Under the pieces are notes generated by a model that searched no databases, was not told where the DNA came from, and was given only the letters and a program-made list of their open reading frames with translations. A stretch of 64,000 bases of DNA from Ferrovibrio sp046297595 (GTDB lineage Bacteria > Pseudomonadota > Alphaproteobacteria > Ferrovibrionales > Ferrovibrionaceae): the NCBI RefSeq assembly GCF_046297595.1, contig NZ_JBKBHT010000001.1:496001-560000 (forward strand), in the 5' to 3' direction. Of this stretch, positions 46,075 through 55,800 are shown in pieces (the stretch's first letter is position 1; each line of letters opens with the position of its first letter). The translations under genes and the position numbers were made by a program.

Positions 46075-47163
46075 TCAATCTGCAAGACCGCGGAAAGCCC
46101 GCAGGGCGAAATCCGCCGCCCGGCCATAAACGGCCGCCTTCCAGGCCGGCGTATCGGTATAGAAGGCATCGCGGATTTTCTGCTTGAGCTGCTTGCCCAG
46201 GGGCGAATTCACGTCGCCCCTGGCATGCAGCCAATGATCGCCGCGCAGCGCTTCGGTCACCTGTTGCCAAGGCTGGGTCCCGTATTCCAGGGCAATCGCC
46301 GTCACCTCGATGGATTTCGGCAGGCCGAGGAAAGCTTCCGGCACGGTGCCGGTGACGCGCGCCGAACTGGAACTGCCGTCATTGGGGTTGGTCACTTCCA
46401 GGCCGAAGATTTTCTTCGCCCGGTCATAGAACCCTTTGTCTTCCGGACCGACAAAGATCGGCTCGCCATAGCCCATCGGGCCAAGGCCGGTATGGAAGTC
46501 GATGCTGACCAGCCTGCGCGCCGTGGCAGGAACGTGTTCGCGCAGGATGCGGCGGAAGGTATCGTTCGACCAGGTCGGTTTCTGCCCACCGAAGAACAAG
46601 CCATCGGGCCGCGAATACTGGCCGCCTGACATCGCCGCCTGGAATGCGAAGACGCCGTACTTCTGCTGGTATTCCAGAATAGCCTGATCAGCCGCCGCCC
46701 GGCCCTGACCCTCCCAGTGGCTCGGGATCAGCCAGTCGTGCACTTCCTCATAGGCCTTGTTCTGCGGCAAAGGTCTGGAGAAATCCTGGAAGTTGCGGTT
46801 GAGATCGACATTGTCTTCGGTCACACGCCGCAGCCAGGCAAAGCCATAGGGATTGATCGCGTGGATCATGATCGCTTTGGTATTCGCCGGCATCGCATCG
46901 AACAGTCGGTCCTTGAAATGTCCGATCTGCGAACCCGAGCCGCAGAAACCTTCTGCGCCATGGGTGCCCGAGATGGTCAGATAGACCCGCTCGGCATCAT
47001 CGGGGCCGATACAGGCGACGTCGGTGGTCAACACTTCGCCATTCGGGCCCTTGGCATTGGGATTCTCGTAAACGGTGAAGGCGGCTTTCGCCGCCTCCGC
47101 CGCCGCCGCGAATTTCTGGCGGGCTTCCGAATAGGTTGTCGAGAAGTAGGATTCAACAGTCAT
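46075..47163 (-). CDS. DUF2817 / M14-type zinc carboxypeptidase-like protein
   Basis: 362-residue protein of the DUF2817 family, related to M14 metallocarboxypeptidases. The putative zinc ligands are in ISGTHGAEGFCGSG (HxxE) and SIDFHTGLGPMG (second His). The substrate-binding Asn-Arg pair is in VDLNRNFQDF, and the general-base Glu is probably in ALEYGTQPWQ. All M14 key positions are therefore present. There is no signal peptide, so it acts in the cytoplasm on peptides or small amides; the substrate is unknown. It starts 33 bp after the ACAD10/11-like gene on the same strand, so it may belong to that pathway, for example in releasing an amide-linked acid. Confidence 0.85.
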   Translation of the reverse strand: MTVESYFSTTYSEARQKFAAAAEAAKAAFTVYENPNAKGPNGEVLTTDVACIGPDDAERVYLTISGTHGAEGFCGSGSQIGHFKDRLFDAMPANTKAIMIHAINPYGFAWLRRVTEDNVDLNRNFQDFSRPLPQNKAYEEVHDWLIPSHWEGQGRAAADQAILEYQQKYGVFAFQAAMSGGQYSRPDGLFFGGQKPTWSNDTFRRILREHVPATARRLVSIDFHTGLGPMGYGEPIFVGPEDKGFYDRAKKIFGLEVTNPNDGSSSSARVTGTVPEAFLGLPKSIEVTAIALEYGTQPWQQVTEALRGDHWLHARGDVNSPLGKQLKQKIRDAFYTDTPAWKAAVYGRAADFALRAFRGLAD

Positions 47164-47196
47164 GGGGAGGCTCTACTTTTTTGTGGGTTTTAAACT

Positions 47197-48402
47197 TTAG
47201 TTCCAGCGGCCCAGTTCAAGCCGGCCGATCTGGTTGCGATGCACCTCGTCCGGACCATCGGCGAAGCGCAGCGTCCGCGCCTGGGCATAGGCCGCGGCCA
47301 GACCGAAATCCTCGGTCACGCCACCGCCGCCATGCACCTGCATGGCCCAGTCGATCACCTGGCAGGCCATGCTCGGCGCCACCACCTTGATCATGGCGAT
47401 TTCCTTGCGCGCCGCCTTGTTGCCGACGGTGTCCATCTTCCAGGCCGCATGCAGGGTGAGCAGGCGAGCCTGGTCGATCATGCAGCGCGCCTCGGCGATA
47501 CGCTCCAGCGTGACGGTCTGCTCGGAAACCGGCTTGCCGAAGGCAACGCGGCTTTTTGCCCGCTTGCACATCTTCTCCAGCGCACGCTCGGCCTGGCCGA
47601 TCAGCCGCATGCAGTGATGGATGCGGCCCGGGCCGAGACGACCCTGGGCGATCTCAAAACCGCGCCCCTCGCCCAGCAGCATGTTGGATGCCGGTACGCG
47701 CACATTCTCGAAGGCCACTTCGCCATGGCCATGCGGCGCATCGTCATAGCCGAAAACCGGCAGCATGCGCAGCACCTTCACGCCGGGAGTGTCGCGCGGC
47801 ACCAGAATCATCGACTGCTGCTTGTATTTGTCCGGGTTCTTCGGGTCGGTCTTGCCCATGAAGATCATGATCTTGCAGCGCGGATCGCCGATGCCCGACG
47901 TCCACCACTTGCGACCGTTGATGACGTAAGAATCGCCATCGCGTTTGATCTCGGCCTCGATGTTGGTGGCGTCCGACGAGGCTACGGCCGGCTCGGTCAT
48001 GGCGAAGGCTGAACGGATCTTGCCTTCCAGCAATGGCTCCAGCCACTGCTTCTTGTGCTCTTCGGTACCGTAACGCTCCAGCACTTCCATGTTGCCGGTA
48101 TCGGGTGCCGAGCAGTTGAACACTTCGGGCGCCCACCACACGCGGCCCATGATCTCGCAGAGCGTGGCATATTCGTGGTTCTTGAGGCCGGCGCCGCGAT
48201 GGCTTTCCGGCAGGAACAGGTTCCACAGGCCCTGCGCCTTGGCTTTCACCTTCAGCTCTTCGATGATCGTGGTGGGCTGCCAGCGGTCGCCGGTTTCCAC
48301 CTCGTCGTCGAAACGCTGTTCATTCGGATAGACATGCTCGTCCATGAAGCGGCTGAGTTTTTCCTGCAGCTCCTTGACGCGATCCGAGGATTCGAAGTCC
48401 AT
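47197..48402 (-). CDS. ACAD10/11-type acyl-CoA dehydrogenase
   Basis: 401-residue FAD acyl-CoA dehydrogenase of the ACAD10/11 subfamily. It has LFLPESHRGAGLKNHEYATL, AFAMTEPAVASSDATNIEAE, GRKWWTSGIGDPRCKIMIFMG, GPGRIHHCMRLIGQAERAL and the subfamily C-terminal run VHGGGGVTEDF ... RFADGPDEVHRNQIGRLEL. In animals this domain is fused to an APH-type kinase and takes part in removing a phosphorylated hydroxyl from 4-hydroxyacyl-CoAs. Here the matching kinases are separate genes at 42162-44300, 3 kb away and on the other strand. It is cytoplasmic and would use ETF for electrons if it acts as a dehydrogenase. Confidence 0.92.
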   Translation of the reverse strand: MDFESSDRVKELQEKLSRFMDEHVYPNEQRFDDEVETGDRWQPTTIIEELKVKAKAQGLWNLFLPESHRGAGLKNHEYATLCEIMGRVWWAPEVFNCSAPDTGNMEVLERYGTEEHKKQWLEPLLEGKIRSAFAMTEPAVASSDATNIEAEIKRDGDSYVINGRKWWTSGIGDPRCKIMIFMGKTDPKNPDKYKQQSMILVPRDTPGVKVLRMLPVFGYDDAPHGHGEVAFENVRVPASNMLLGEGRGFEIAQGRLGPGRIHHCMRLIGQAERALEKMCKRAKSRVAFGKPVSEQTVTLERIAEARCMIDQARLLTLHAAWKMDTVGNKAARKEIAMIKVVAPSMACQVIDWAMQVHGGGGVTEDFGLAAAYAQARTLRFADGPDEVHRNQIGRLELGRWN

Positions 48403-48502
48403 GATTTCCGTCCCTTATTGCAAGTTAACCGATAGCGGTACGGGCAGGAGTTTAGAACTGCCCGCTGCGCCCGGCTAGGGCCGAATACGGATCGATTGGG
48501 AA

Positions 48503-48949
48503 TCAGCGTTTCGCGGCGAAGAAATCGCGCAACAGAGCGGCGGCGGCCGTTTCGTGGATGCCACCATAGACCTCGGGCCGGTGATGACAGGTCGGTTGTG
48601 CGAAGAACCGCGCGCCGTGAGCCACGCCGCCGCCCTTGGGATCCTCGGCGCCGTAATACAGGCGCCGCAGACGGGCGAAGCTGATCGCTGCGGCGCACAT
48701 CGTGCAGGGCTCCAGGGTGACGTAGAGGTCGCAGCCGCTTAGCCGCTCCGCCCCCAGTGCCTCGGCGGCCCGGCGGATCGCCAGGATTTCGGCATGGGCG
48801 GTCGGATCATTCAGCGCCCGGGTCTCGTTGCCGGCCCGGGCCACCACCGAACCATTGGAACCATCGACGATCACCGCGCCAATGGGCACCTCGCCGCGCG
48901 CCTCGGCGGCACGGGCTTCCTCAAGGGCGATATCCATAGGTGATGGCAA
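48503..48949 (-). CDS. tadA: tRNA-specific adenosine deaminase
   Basis: 148-residue zinc deaminase that converts A34 to inosine in tRNA-Arg(ACG). The zinc site is complete: TAHAEILAIRRAA (HAE with catalytic Glu) and TLEPCTMCAAAI (PCxxC). GEVPIGAVIVDG and YYGAEDPKGGGV are typical. The frame opens with TTG at 48949, preceded by AGGA at about 8 nt. An ATG four codons later has no good ribosome-binding site but gives the usual family N-terminus (MDIALEEARAA), so the start is uncertain. It is divergent from nothing: the DUF2927 gene upstream on the same strand ends 21 bp before it. Confidence 0.95.
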   Translation of the reverse strand: MPSPMDIALEEARAAEARGEVPIGAVIVDGSNGSVVARAGNETRALNDPTAHAEILAIRRAAEALGAERLSGCDLYVTLEPCTMCAAAISFARLRRLYYGAEDPKGGGVAHGARFFAQPTCHHRPEVYGGIHETAAAALLRDFFAAKR

Positions 48950-48970
48950 TCGTGACTTCCTGTCATGACG

Positions 48971-50590
48971 TCAGAACGGCTCGACCAAGGTCGGCCAGGC
49001 CACATTTTGGCCGGCGGCCCGCCAGGCTGCAATGCCGCCACGGTACCAGTGAATGTTTTCGACCCCCAGTTCCTGAAGTCGTAAGATCATGTTGTATGAA
49101 ATCCAGCAATATGAGCTGGTGCAGAAGACAACCAGAGGGCGGCTGGCATCATTGCCCCGCAATTCTTCCACAGACTGCCGCAGACTGACCTTCTGCTGTT
49201 CTGCCAGATCAAGTCCCTCTGTGACGAACAGCCGGTAAGCACCCGGCAAGGACCAATGCGAGCCGCCGGCAGCATCCAGCAGGACCGGCTTTCGATCCGC
49301 CTGTATCATCTGCATGAGCTGCTCGGTCGTGACTCGTGGCGCTGTCGCATGCTGACGCGGCGTCGGTGCATGCAGCTTGTCGGCCGGTTGCGGCCGGTCG
49401 GTTCCGATCACCCCCCAATCGGCATCTTCGTCGCCATAGGGGCCAACGGTGGAAGGCTTCCATACCACTGAATCGTCGACAGCATATAACATGCACGGCG
49501 CCAGATTGTTCTGCTGGCAGGTTGCCAACGCACGTTCGGCGGCATTGCTGCGGCCTGCATACCACCCCCAGGAACCAGACGAGGCAACGGCAAAGGCGCG
49601 CGGACGTGTCGTGCGCGACAGGAATGTCTTATAACCCTCATAGACCGACCCGCCGAAAACGAACGGCAATTGCCGCGGATCGTCCAGCGGGATCGCGCCG
49701 GCTGACGGCGGCTGCACCGGTTGTGACCACAATGCATGCCAATGTCCGGCCGCTACGTCATCGACCGCAACATGCTGGCCATGACGATAAGCCTCGTCCA
49801 ACTGGCGCTGCGCCAGACGACTGCCTTGTCCGGCTGCCTTGGTCAGGGCCGCGACAATGCCATCCAGATAAGCCGTCGGCAGTTCCGCGCCGGCTGGCCG
49901 AATCTCGGCCAGAATCTGGTGCGCCGCCAGCAGGGCCGGCAAGCGCCCCATGCCGGGTTTCATGCGCGGATCATACAGCAGGCGGATCAGCAGCAGATCC
50001 AGTTCGCTGGGTTCGGCCCGGTTGCGCGTCTGGTAATTGAGTACGGAATCGACGCGATCAGGATGGCCAAGCAAGCCAAGCCCATGCACCCCCTCATGAT
50101 ATATGCAGCGACTGATATCGGGATCTGCAGCTAGGTTGATCTCAAGCCGGACATGGGTGATGGCAAAGCCCTGCTGTTCCGGACTGCGCAGATAGGCCAC
50201 ACAACTGGCCTTACCGAAGCCCGGCACGGTGAAATAGGAGACATTGCGGAACATCAGCAGATAATTTTCCGGCTCGCCTTCAGCCGCCGGTGCGACCGGA
50301 ACACCAGCGAGCTGACCCAGTTTTTCAATCGCAGCAATGGCGGTAGCGATCCTTGCCTTGTCATAGAGCATGCCATCGGTGCGGTAGCGGATCGGCCCGG
50401 TCCATTTACGCGTGATGCCGACCTGGCTATTCTGCGCATTCAGCGCCACCGTATCGAAAATCTCGAGAATTCTGGCATGCGGCGGCAACTCCGCCCTGAC
50501 ATCCGCAGCCGACAGCGTCCCACCCAGCACCATTGCGGCGGCGGTGCCGATGAGCCATTTCTGCAATCGGGTCAATTTTGCTATGATCAT
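48971..50590 (-). CDS. Secreted DUF2927 - DUF4189-like - rhodanese fusion protein
   Basis: 539-residue exported protein. A signal peptide covers about residues 10-33 (LIGTAAAMVLGGTLSAADVRA). The first domain (about 35-200) is DUF2927-like with a protease-type motif CIYHEGVHGLGLLGHP (HEGVH at 165-169). A middle domain (about 310-370) has AFAVASSGSWGWYAGRSNAAERALATC, core GSWGWYAGRS, similar to small DUF4189-type repeats. The C-terminal rhodanese-like domain has LVVFCTSSYCWISYN with Cys490, Cys495 and Trp496, then WYRGGIAAWRAAG. It is of the CW-S-N type known from PQQ-associated periplasmic rhodaneses. The combination is unusual. The role is unknown; a periplasmic sulfur or redox function is possible. 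Confidence 0.8.
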   Translation of the reverse strand: MIIAKLTRLQKWLIGTAAAMVLGGTLSAADVRAELPPHARILEIFDTVALNAQNSQVGITRKWTGPIRYRTDGMLYDKARIATAIAAIEKLGQLAGVPVAPAAEGEPENYLLMFRNVSYFTVPGFGKASCVAYLRSPEQQGFAITHVRLEINLAADPDISRCIYHEGVHGLGLLGHPDRVDSVLNYQTRNRAEPSELDLLLIRLLYDPRMKPGMGRLPALLAAHQILAEIRPAGAELPTAYLDGIVAALTKAAGQGSRLAQRQLDEAYRHGQHVAVDDVAAGHWHALWSQPVQPPSAGAIPLDDPRQLPFVFGGSVYEGYKTFLSRTTRPRAFAVASSGSWGWYAGRSNAAERALATCQQNNLAPCMLYAVDDSVVWKPSTVGPYGDEDADWGVIGTDRPQPADKLHAPTPRQHATAPRVTTEQLMQMIQADRKPVLLDAAGGSHWSLPGAYRLFVTEGLDLAEQQKVSLRQSVEELRGNDASRPLVVFCTSSYCWISYNMILRLQELGVENIHWYRGGIAAWRAAGQNVAWPTLVEPF

Positions 50591-50683
50591 CGCCTACCCC
50601 CTTCCGGAATCCGCGGAAATCCGTGTATTCCAGACTAAGCAAAGCCTGCCCCTCATCTCAACATTAATGTGTGTTTCCCCGCC

Positions 50684-51397
50684 ATGCCGCAACCATTGAT
50701 AGGAATAACCCTCGATTCGGAAGAACCTGGCGGTTATTCGAAATTCCCCTGGTATGCCCTGCGGCAGAATTACTGCAGCGCGGTAACGGCCAGCGGCGGC
50801 GTACCGCTGGTGCTGCCGCACGAGCCCTCGGCTGTGCCGGCCTATCTCGACCTGCTGGATGGCCTGGTGGTGACGGGGGGCAATTTCGACGTCGACCCCG
50901 CCCTGTTCGGGGCCAACGAGAAACATGACACCGTGAAGGTGAAGGCGGCGCGCACCGAATTCGAATGGGCGATCACCCGCGGCATGCTGGAACGGAACAA
51001 GCCGGTGCTGGGCATCTGCGGCGGGCAGCAACTGCTGAACGTGGTGCTGGGAGGCACGCTGATCCAGCATATCCCCGATGCGGTGCAGGATGCTCTGGCC
51101 CATGAGCAGCCCAATCCGCGCAACGAACCCGGTCATCCGGTTCAGATCACGGGCGGCAGCCTGCTGCACAAAATCGTCGGCGCCGCCGAGCTGCCGGTGA
51201 ATTCAGCGCATCATCAAGCTGTCGAGACAGTGGCCCCGGGCGCGATCTGCGACGCTGTCGCGCCCGACGGCGTGATCGAAGGTATCGAGCATCCGGGCTA
51301 TCGCTTCTGCATCGGCGTGCAGTGGCATCCCGAATTCTTCATCAGCGACGGCGACCGCAAGCTGTTTTCCGCCTTCATCGCAGCGTGCCGCCCATGA
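50684..51397 (+). CDS. Gamma-glutamyl-gamma-aminobutyrate hydrolase-like class I amidotransferase (C26)
   Basis: 237-residue glutamine-amidotransferase-fold hydrolase related to PuuD. The nucleophile Cys lies in VLGICGGQQLLNVVLGG, the oxyanion segment in LDGLVVTGGNFDVDP, and the His-Glu pair in GVQWHPEFF. VNSAHHQAVETVAPG is typical of the C26 family, which splits gamma-glutamyl amides in polyamine breakdown; no other puu genes are present, so the substrate is open. The start MPQPLIGITL fits the family; an ATG five codons earlier is possible. The gene overlaps rluB by ATGA. It is divergent from the DUF2927 gene with a spacer of about 90 bp. Confidence 0.9.
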   Translation: MPQPLIGITLDSEEPGGYSKFPWYALRQNYCSAVTASGGVPLVLPHEPSAVPAYLDLLDGLVVTGGNFDVDPALFGANEKHDTVKVKAARTEFEWAITRGMLERNKPVLGICGGQQLLNVVLGGTLIQHIPDAVQDALAHEQPNPRNEPGHPVQITGGSLLHKIVGAAELPVNSAHHQAVETVAPGAICDAVAPDGVIEGIEHPGYRFCIGVQWHPEFFISDGDRKLFSAFIAACRP

Positions 51398-52224
51398 AAA
51401 ACCAAGCTGGGAGCGAAGCGGAAGAAAAAGGCGAGCGTATTGCCAAGCGGCTGGCGCGGGCCGGCATCTGTTCGCGCCGCGATGCCGAACGCTGGATCGC
51501 CGAAGGCCGCGTCGTAGTGAACGGCAAACGGCTCGACACCCCGGCCTTCCTGGTCGGGCCGGACGACCGCATCGTGGTAGACGGCAAGCCGATTGCCGGC
51601 CCGGAAAAGACCCGGCTGTGGCTGTATCACAAGCCGCGCGGCGTGATGACCACGCACCGGGACCCGCAGGGCCGCCCTACCGTGTTCGAAAGCCTGCCAA
51701 AGGACCTGCCCCGCGTGATCTCGGTCGGCCGGCTGGATTACAATTCCGAGGGCCTGCTGCTGCTGACCAACGATGGCGAACTGGCGCGCAAGCTGGAACT
51801 GCCGGCCACCGGCTGGCTCCGGCGCTATCGCGTGCGCGTCAACGGCCTGCCGCACAAGCAGCATCTGGCGGAACTGGAGAAAGGCGTCACCATCGATGAC
51901 GTGGCCTATGGCCCGATCAGCGCCGGCATCGAGCGCAGCCAGGGCGACAATACCTGGCTGGTGGTCAGCTTGCGCGAGGGCAAGAACCGCGAGGTGCGGC
52001 GTGTGATGGAGCATCTGGGCCACCAGGTGAGCCGCCTGATCCGCGTGGCCTATGGCCCCTTCCAGCTCGGCAGCCTGGAACCCGGCAAGGTGAAGGAAGT
52101 GCCGGGCAAGGTGCTGGCCGAGCAGTTGGGCGTGAAGACCAAGACGCTCGGTGAGCGCAGCCCGAAGCCTGCGCCGGCCAAGCCCCCGAAAAAGCGGCCG
52201 ATGCTGCGGCCGAAGACGCCGTAA
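51394..52224 (+). CDS. rluB: 23S rRNA pseudouridine synthase (RluB/RsuA family)
   Basis: 276-residue RNA-modifying enzyme. An S4 RNA-binding domain (about residues 12-60) has RIAKRLARAGICSRRDAERW and GRVVVNGKRL. The catalytic domain has LWLYHKPRGVMTTHRDPQGR and the RsuA-class catalytic motif SVGRLDYNSEGLLLLTNDG, with the Asp nucleophile. NREVRRVMEHLGHQVSRLIR is the usual distal motif. A Lys/Pro-rich tail (about 255-276) follows. It probably makes pseudouridine 2605 in 23S rRNA; RsuA or RluE-like specificity cannot be fully excluded. Coupled to rsmD by a one-base stop-start overlap (TAATG), it forms a two-gene ribosome-modification unit. Confidence 0.93.
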   Translation: MKNQAGSEAEEKGERIAKRLARAGICSRRDAERWIAEGRVVVNGKRLDTPAFLVGPDDRIVVDGKPIAGPEKTRLWLYHKPRGVMTTHRDPQGRPTVFESLPKDLPRVISVGRLDYNSEGLLLLTNDGELARKLELPATGWLRRYRVRVNGLPHKQHLAELEKGVTIDDVAYGPISAGIERSQGDNTWLVVSLREGKNREVRRVMEHLGHQVSRLIRVAYGPFQLGSLEPGKVKEVPGKVLAEQLGVKTKTLGERSPKPAPAKPPKKRPMLRPKTP

Positions 52225-52796
52225 TGCGCATCGTCGGCGGCAGCCATCGCGGCCGGCCGATCATCGCGCCGCCCGACCGCAACACCCGGCCGACCATCGA
52301 CCGGGTGCGTGAATCCCTGTTCAACATGCTGCTGCATTCGCCCAGCCTGATGACCGACGAGGGCAAGAGCCGGCTGGAAGGCGGCATCGTGCTCGACCCC
52401 TTTGCCGGCAGCGGTGCGCTGAGCTTCGAGGCGCTCTCCCGCGGCGCGCATCATGCCTACCTGTTTGAACTCGACCCTGCCGCACGGCGCGTGATCCTGC
52501 AGAATGCCCGCGAACTCGACATGGCCGAGCGCATCACCCTGCGCGGCGCCGACTGCACCAAACCGGGCCCGGCACCGGCACCGGCCGACCTGGTGCTGAT
52601 GGACCCGCCCTACCGCTCCGGCCTGGGCACCCAGGCGCTGGTTGCCCTGGACCGCGAAGGCTGGCTGAAAGCCGACGCCCTGGTGATGGTGGAGACTGAC
52701 GCGAAAGGCTCCTTTGCCATTCCGTCCGGCTTTATTCTGCTGGAAGAGCGCCAGCAGGGTCCCGCCCGGCTGACCTTCCTGATCCGGCAGCGCTAG
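52224..52796 (+). CDS. rsmD: 16S rRNA (guanine(966)-N(2))-methyltransferase
   Basis: 190-residue SAM-dependent methyltransferase that modifies G966 of 16S rRNA in the small subunit. It starts with the family signature MRIVGGSHRGRPI and RPTIDRVRESLFNML. The SAM-binding motif I is VLDPFAGSGALSFEALSRG, and the catalytic motif IV is LVLMDPPYRSG (DPPY). The length is typical. Translation is coupled to rluB by the TAATG overlap. In many relatives rsmD and a pseudouridine synthase are neighbours, so the call is also supported by context. Confidence 0.95.
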   Translation: MRIVGGSHRGRPIIAPPDRNTRPTIDRVRESLFNMLLHSPSLMTDEGKSRLEGGIVLDPFAGSGALSFEALSRGAHHAYLFELDPAARRVILQNARELDMAERITLRGADCTKPGPAPAPADLVLMDPPYRSGLGTQALVALDREGWLKADALVMVETDAKGSFAIPSGFILLEERQQGPARLTFLIRQR

Positions 52797-52874
52797 CCCT
52801 TCATAAGACAGCCCTCGCTTCCTCCCTGAAGCAGTGCCAATCTGTGCCATCGCCGTTGGCCATGGGGGGAATGC

Positions 52875-55800
52875 ATGCGGTGGTATGTTCAAGCCCTGAT
52901 TCTGGCAATATCCGTTGCCGGCCTGAGTCCGATCGCATCACTGGACGCGCAGGAGCGCGCGGCCCCGCCGGGATCGATACAAGCACACAACAAGATCACG
53001 GCTGCACGGCTGCCGATGCTGTTCGAGCCTAATCGCGGCCAGGCCGCCGCGCCGGTGCGGTTCCTGGCCCGCGGCATCGGGCAGTCGATCTTCCTCTCCG
53101 ATACCGAAGCCGCCTTCGTGCTGGCATTGCCGGCCAGGAATCGTTCCGCGAAAGACGGCGGGGGCATCCCACGCCCTGAACGACGGGATGGCATCGACGC
53201 GCTCGTTCTGCGCATGGTGTTCGCCGGCGCGGGCAAGGCCGCCGGCGTCAAGACGCGCCTGAGCGGCGAGCAGCCCCACACGGCCCGCATCAACCACGCG
53301 GTCGGCCGCGACCGCGGCAAGTGGCAAACCGGACTGCCCGGCTATGATGCCGTGCTGTATCGCGACCTCTATCCCGGCATCGACCTGCGCATCGGACCGG
53401 ACCGGGGCGGCTCGCGGCTGGATTTCCTAGTGGCGCCGCAGGCCGATCCGCGCCGCATCCGCCTGCATTTCCCCACCGCCGAGCGGCTGTCGCTGGATGA
53501 ACGCGGCATACTGCAGATCGAGCTGGGCGGCCAGCGCCTGCGCCTGAGCGCGCCATACCTGTATCAGGAAACCCGGGATGGCCGACGTGAGCTGGTGGCG
53601 GGCGGTTACGTGCTGGGCCGCAATAGGGACGTGAGCCTGCGCATCGGCCGCTACGATCCGCGCCGGCCGCTGGTGATCGACCCGACGCTGGATGCCTCCG
53701 CCGTGCTGGGGGGGAGCGGTATAGAACGGCCCGATTTCAGCAGTTTCGCGCTGGCGCCTTCTGGTGATATCTGGACTACGGGGGTTGCCACGTCGGCAGA
53801 TTTTCCGGTTGTCGGCGGGCAGCAGGCGATCCGCCGCGGATTCTCGGATGCCTTCCTGGCCCGCTTCGCGGCCAATGACCTGACGCTGGCCTTTTCCACC
53901 TATTTCGGCGGCAGCAATAGCGACAGCGGTTCCGGCCTGGCTCCATTACCCGACGGCGGCACCTTCCTTGTTGGCAGCGTCAGCTCAAGCGACCTGCCGG
54001 TCTCACCCGATGCCGCACAGGCCAATCCTGGAAGTTATGATGATGCCTTTGTCGCCCGCTTCGATGCAGCCGGCTTGCCAACCTACGTCACCTACCTGGG
54101 CGGCAATGACCTGGAGAATGGCCGCACGGCGGCGATCCGCGGCAACAGCCTGTTCGTGGCTGGTGAGACTTTTTCGACCAATTTTGCCATGACGCCGCTG
54201 GTGTCGGGCCTGCCCCCGCTCAATGTCAGCCGCACGGATAACACCAATCCCGACAGCTATGTGGCGAAGCTGAACATCGTCACTGGGGCTTTGGATTTCG
54301 CCCACTATATGGGCGGCAGCCAGAATGACGCGATCCTGTCCCTCGTGGTCGACAATACCGGCAGCCTGCTGGGCGCGGGCCTGACAGGGTCGCCCGACCT
54401 GCCGGTGCGACCGTCCGGCAGCCAGCCCCACCGCGGCGACAGCGATGCCTTCCTGTTCAAGCTTGGCAGCGACGATGCCAGCCTGGCCTATCTGCAATAT
54501 ATCGGCGGCAGCAGTTCGGATAATGCGTACAGCCTCACCGTCGACACCGCCAACCGCGCCCATGTCGCCGGGGGCACGGGGTCGACCGACCTGCCGCAGA
54601 TCAACTCGATCTTCGGCGGCACACCATCCCCAAGCTATGGCTTCTATGCCGCCTTCTCACCGACCGGCCAGCGCGAGCAGGTCACTTATGTCGGCCCGCG
54701 CCCGACGTCGGTGCAAAGCATCGCGGTTGCACCAAACGACCGCATCTGGATCACCGGCCGTGGCAGCGAAGTGCCACCAGCCCCTATCATTTCGGAAAAT
54801 GTGCCAAACGGCAGTTCGGATGCCTTGATCGCCGCGCTGGACGCGCAGGGCCCGTGGCGTTTCATCGGCGGCGGCAACTCCGAGATGGGATATTTCGTCG
54901 CCGCCCCTTCCGAAACGACACTGATCATCGCGGGACGAACGGCATCGGCCGATTTCCCCGCTACCAACAACTATCGCAACGGGATGGTGGGCAGCGAGGA
55001 TATTTTCGTCGCGCGCCTGTCGCTGCCGCAGCCGGGACCCGATCTGCGCCTGGCCTTCACCGACAGCGCCGATCCGGTCGCGCCGGGGCAGAGCTTCAGC
55101 TACCAGATCACCGCGATCAACAACGGTGACGGTGTCGCCACCGGCGTCAGCGTCAGTGTCGACATCCCCGCTGGCTGTGCTCCAGCCTTTCCGCTGCCGG
55201 TCGGCTGGAGTTCCAGCGGCGCGACGCTCAGCCATGCCCTGAATGACCTGGCGCCGGGCATGGCATCAGCAGCCCTGACCCTACCGCTATCCTGCAGCCA
55301 GGGCGGTATGGTCATCGCCGAGGCGCGCGTGCAGGCCACGCAGGCCGATGCCGATCTCTCGAACAACACCGCCAGCCAGACCACGACCATCGGCACGGCC
55401 GACCTGCTGGTGCTGAAAACCGCATTGGCCAATCCGGTGCCGGCCGGGCAGGCCGCCGAATTCCTGATCGAGCTGCGCAATACTGGCCTGCTGCCGGCCA
55501 GCGGCGCGCGCCTGACCGATACCTTGCCGGCCGGATGCCAACCGCTGATGCCGCCCAACCCGCCCTGCAGCCTGAACGGCCAGACAGTGACCTGCATGCT
55601 TGGCAATCCCATCCCGGCCGGTGGCCTGTGGGCCGGGCTGCTGCGCGGCACCTGCATGCCGGGCGTTCATGCCAACACGGTGGAGGCCACGGCAGAGAAT
55701 GAACCGGCCAATCTGCGCGGCGACAACAGCGCCACCGAGGTCTTCATCGTTGAAGCGCCACCCGCGCCGATGCCGGGCCTTACCGTGGCGCTCGACATCG

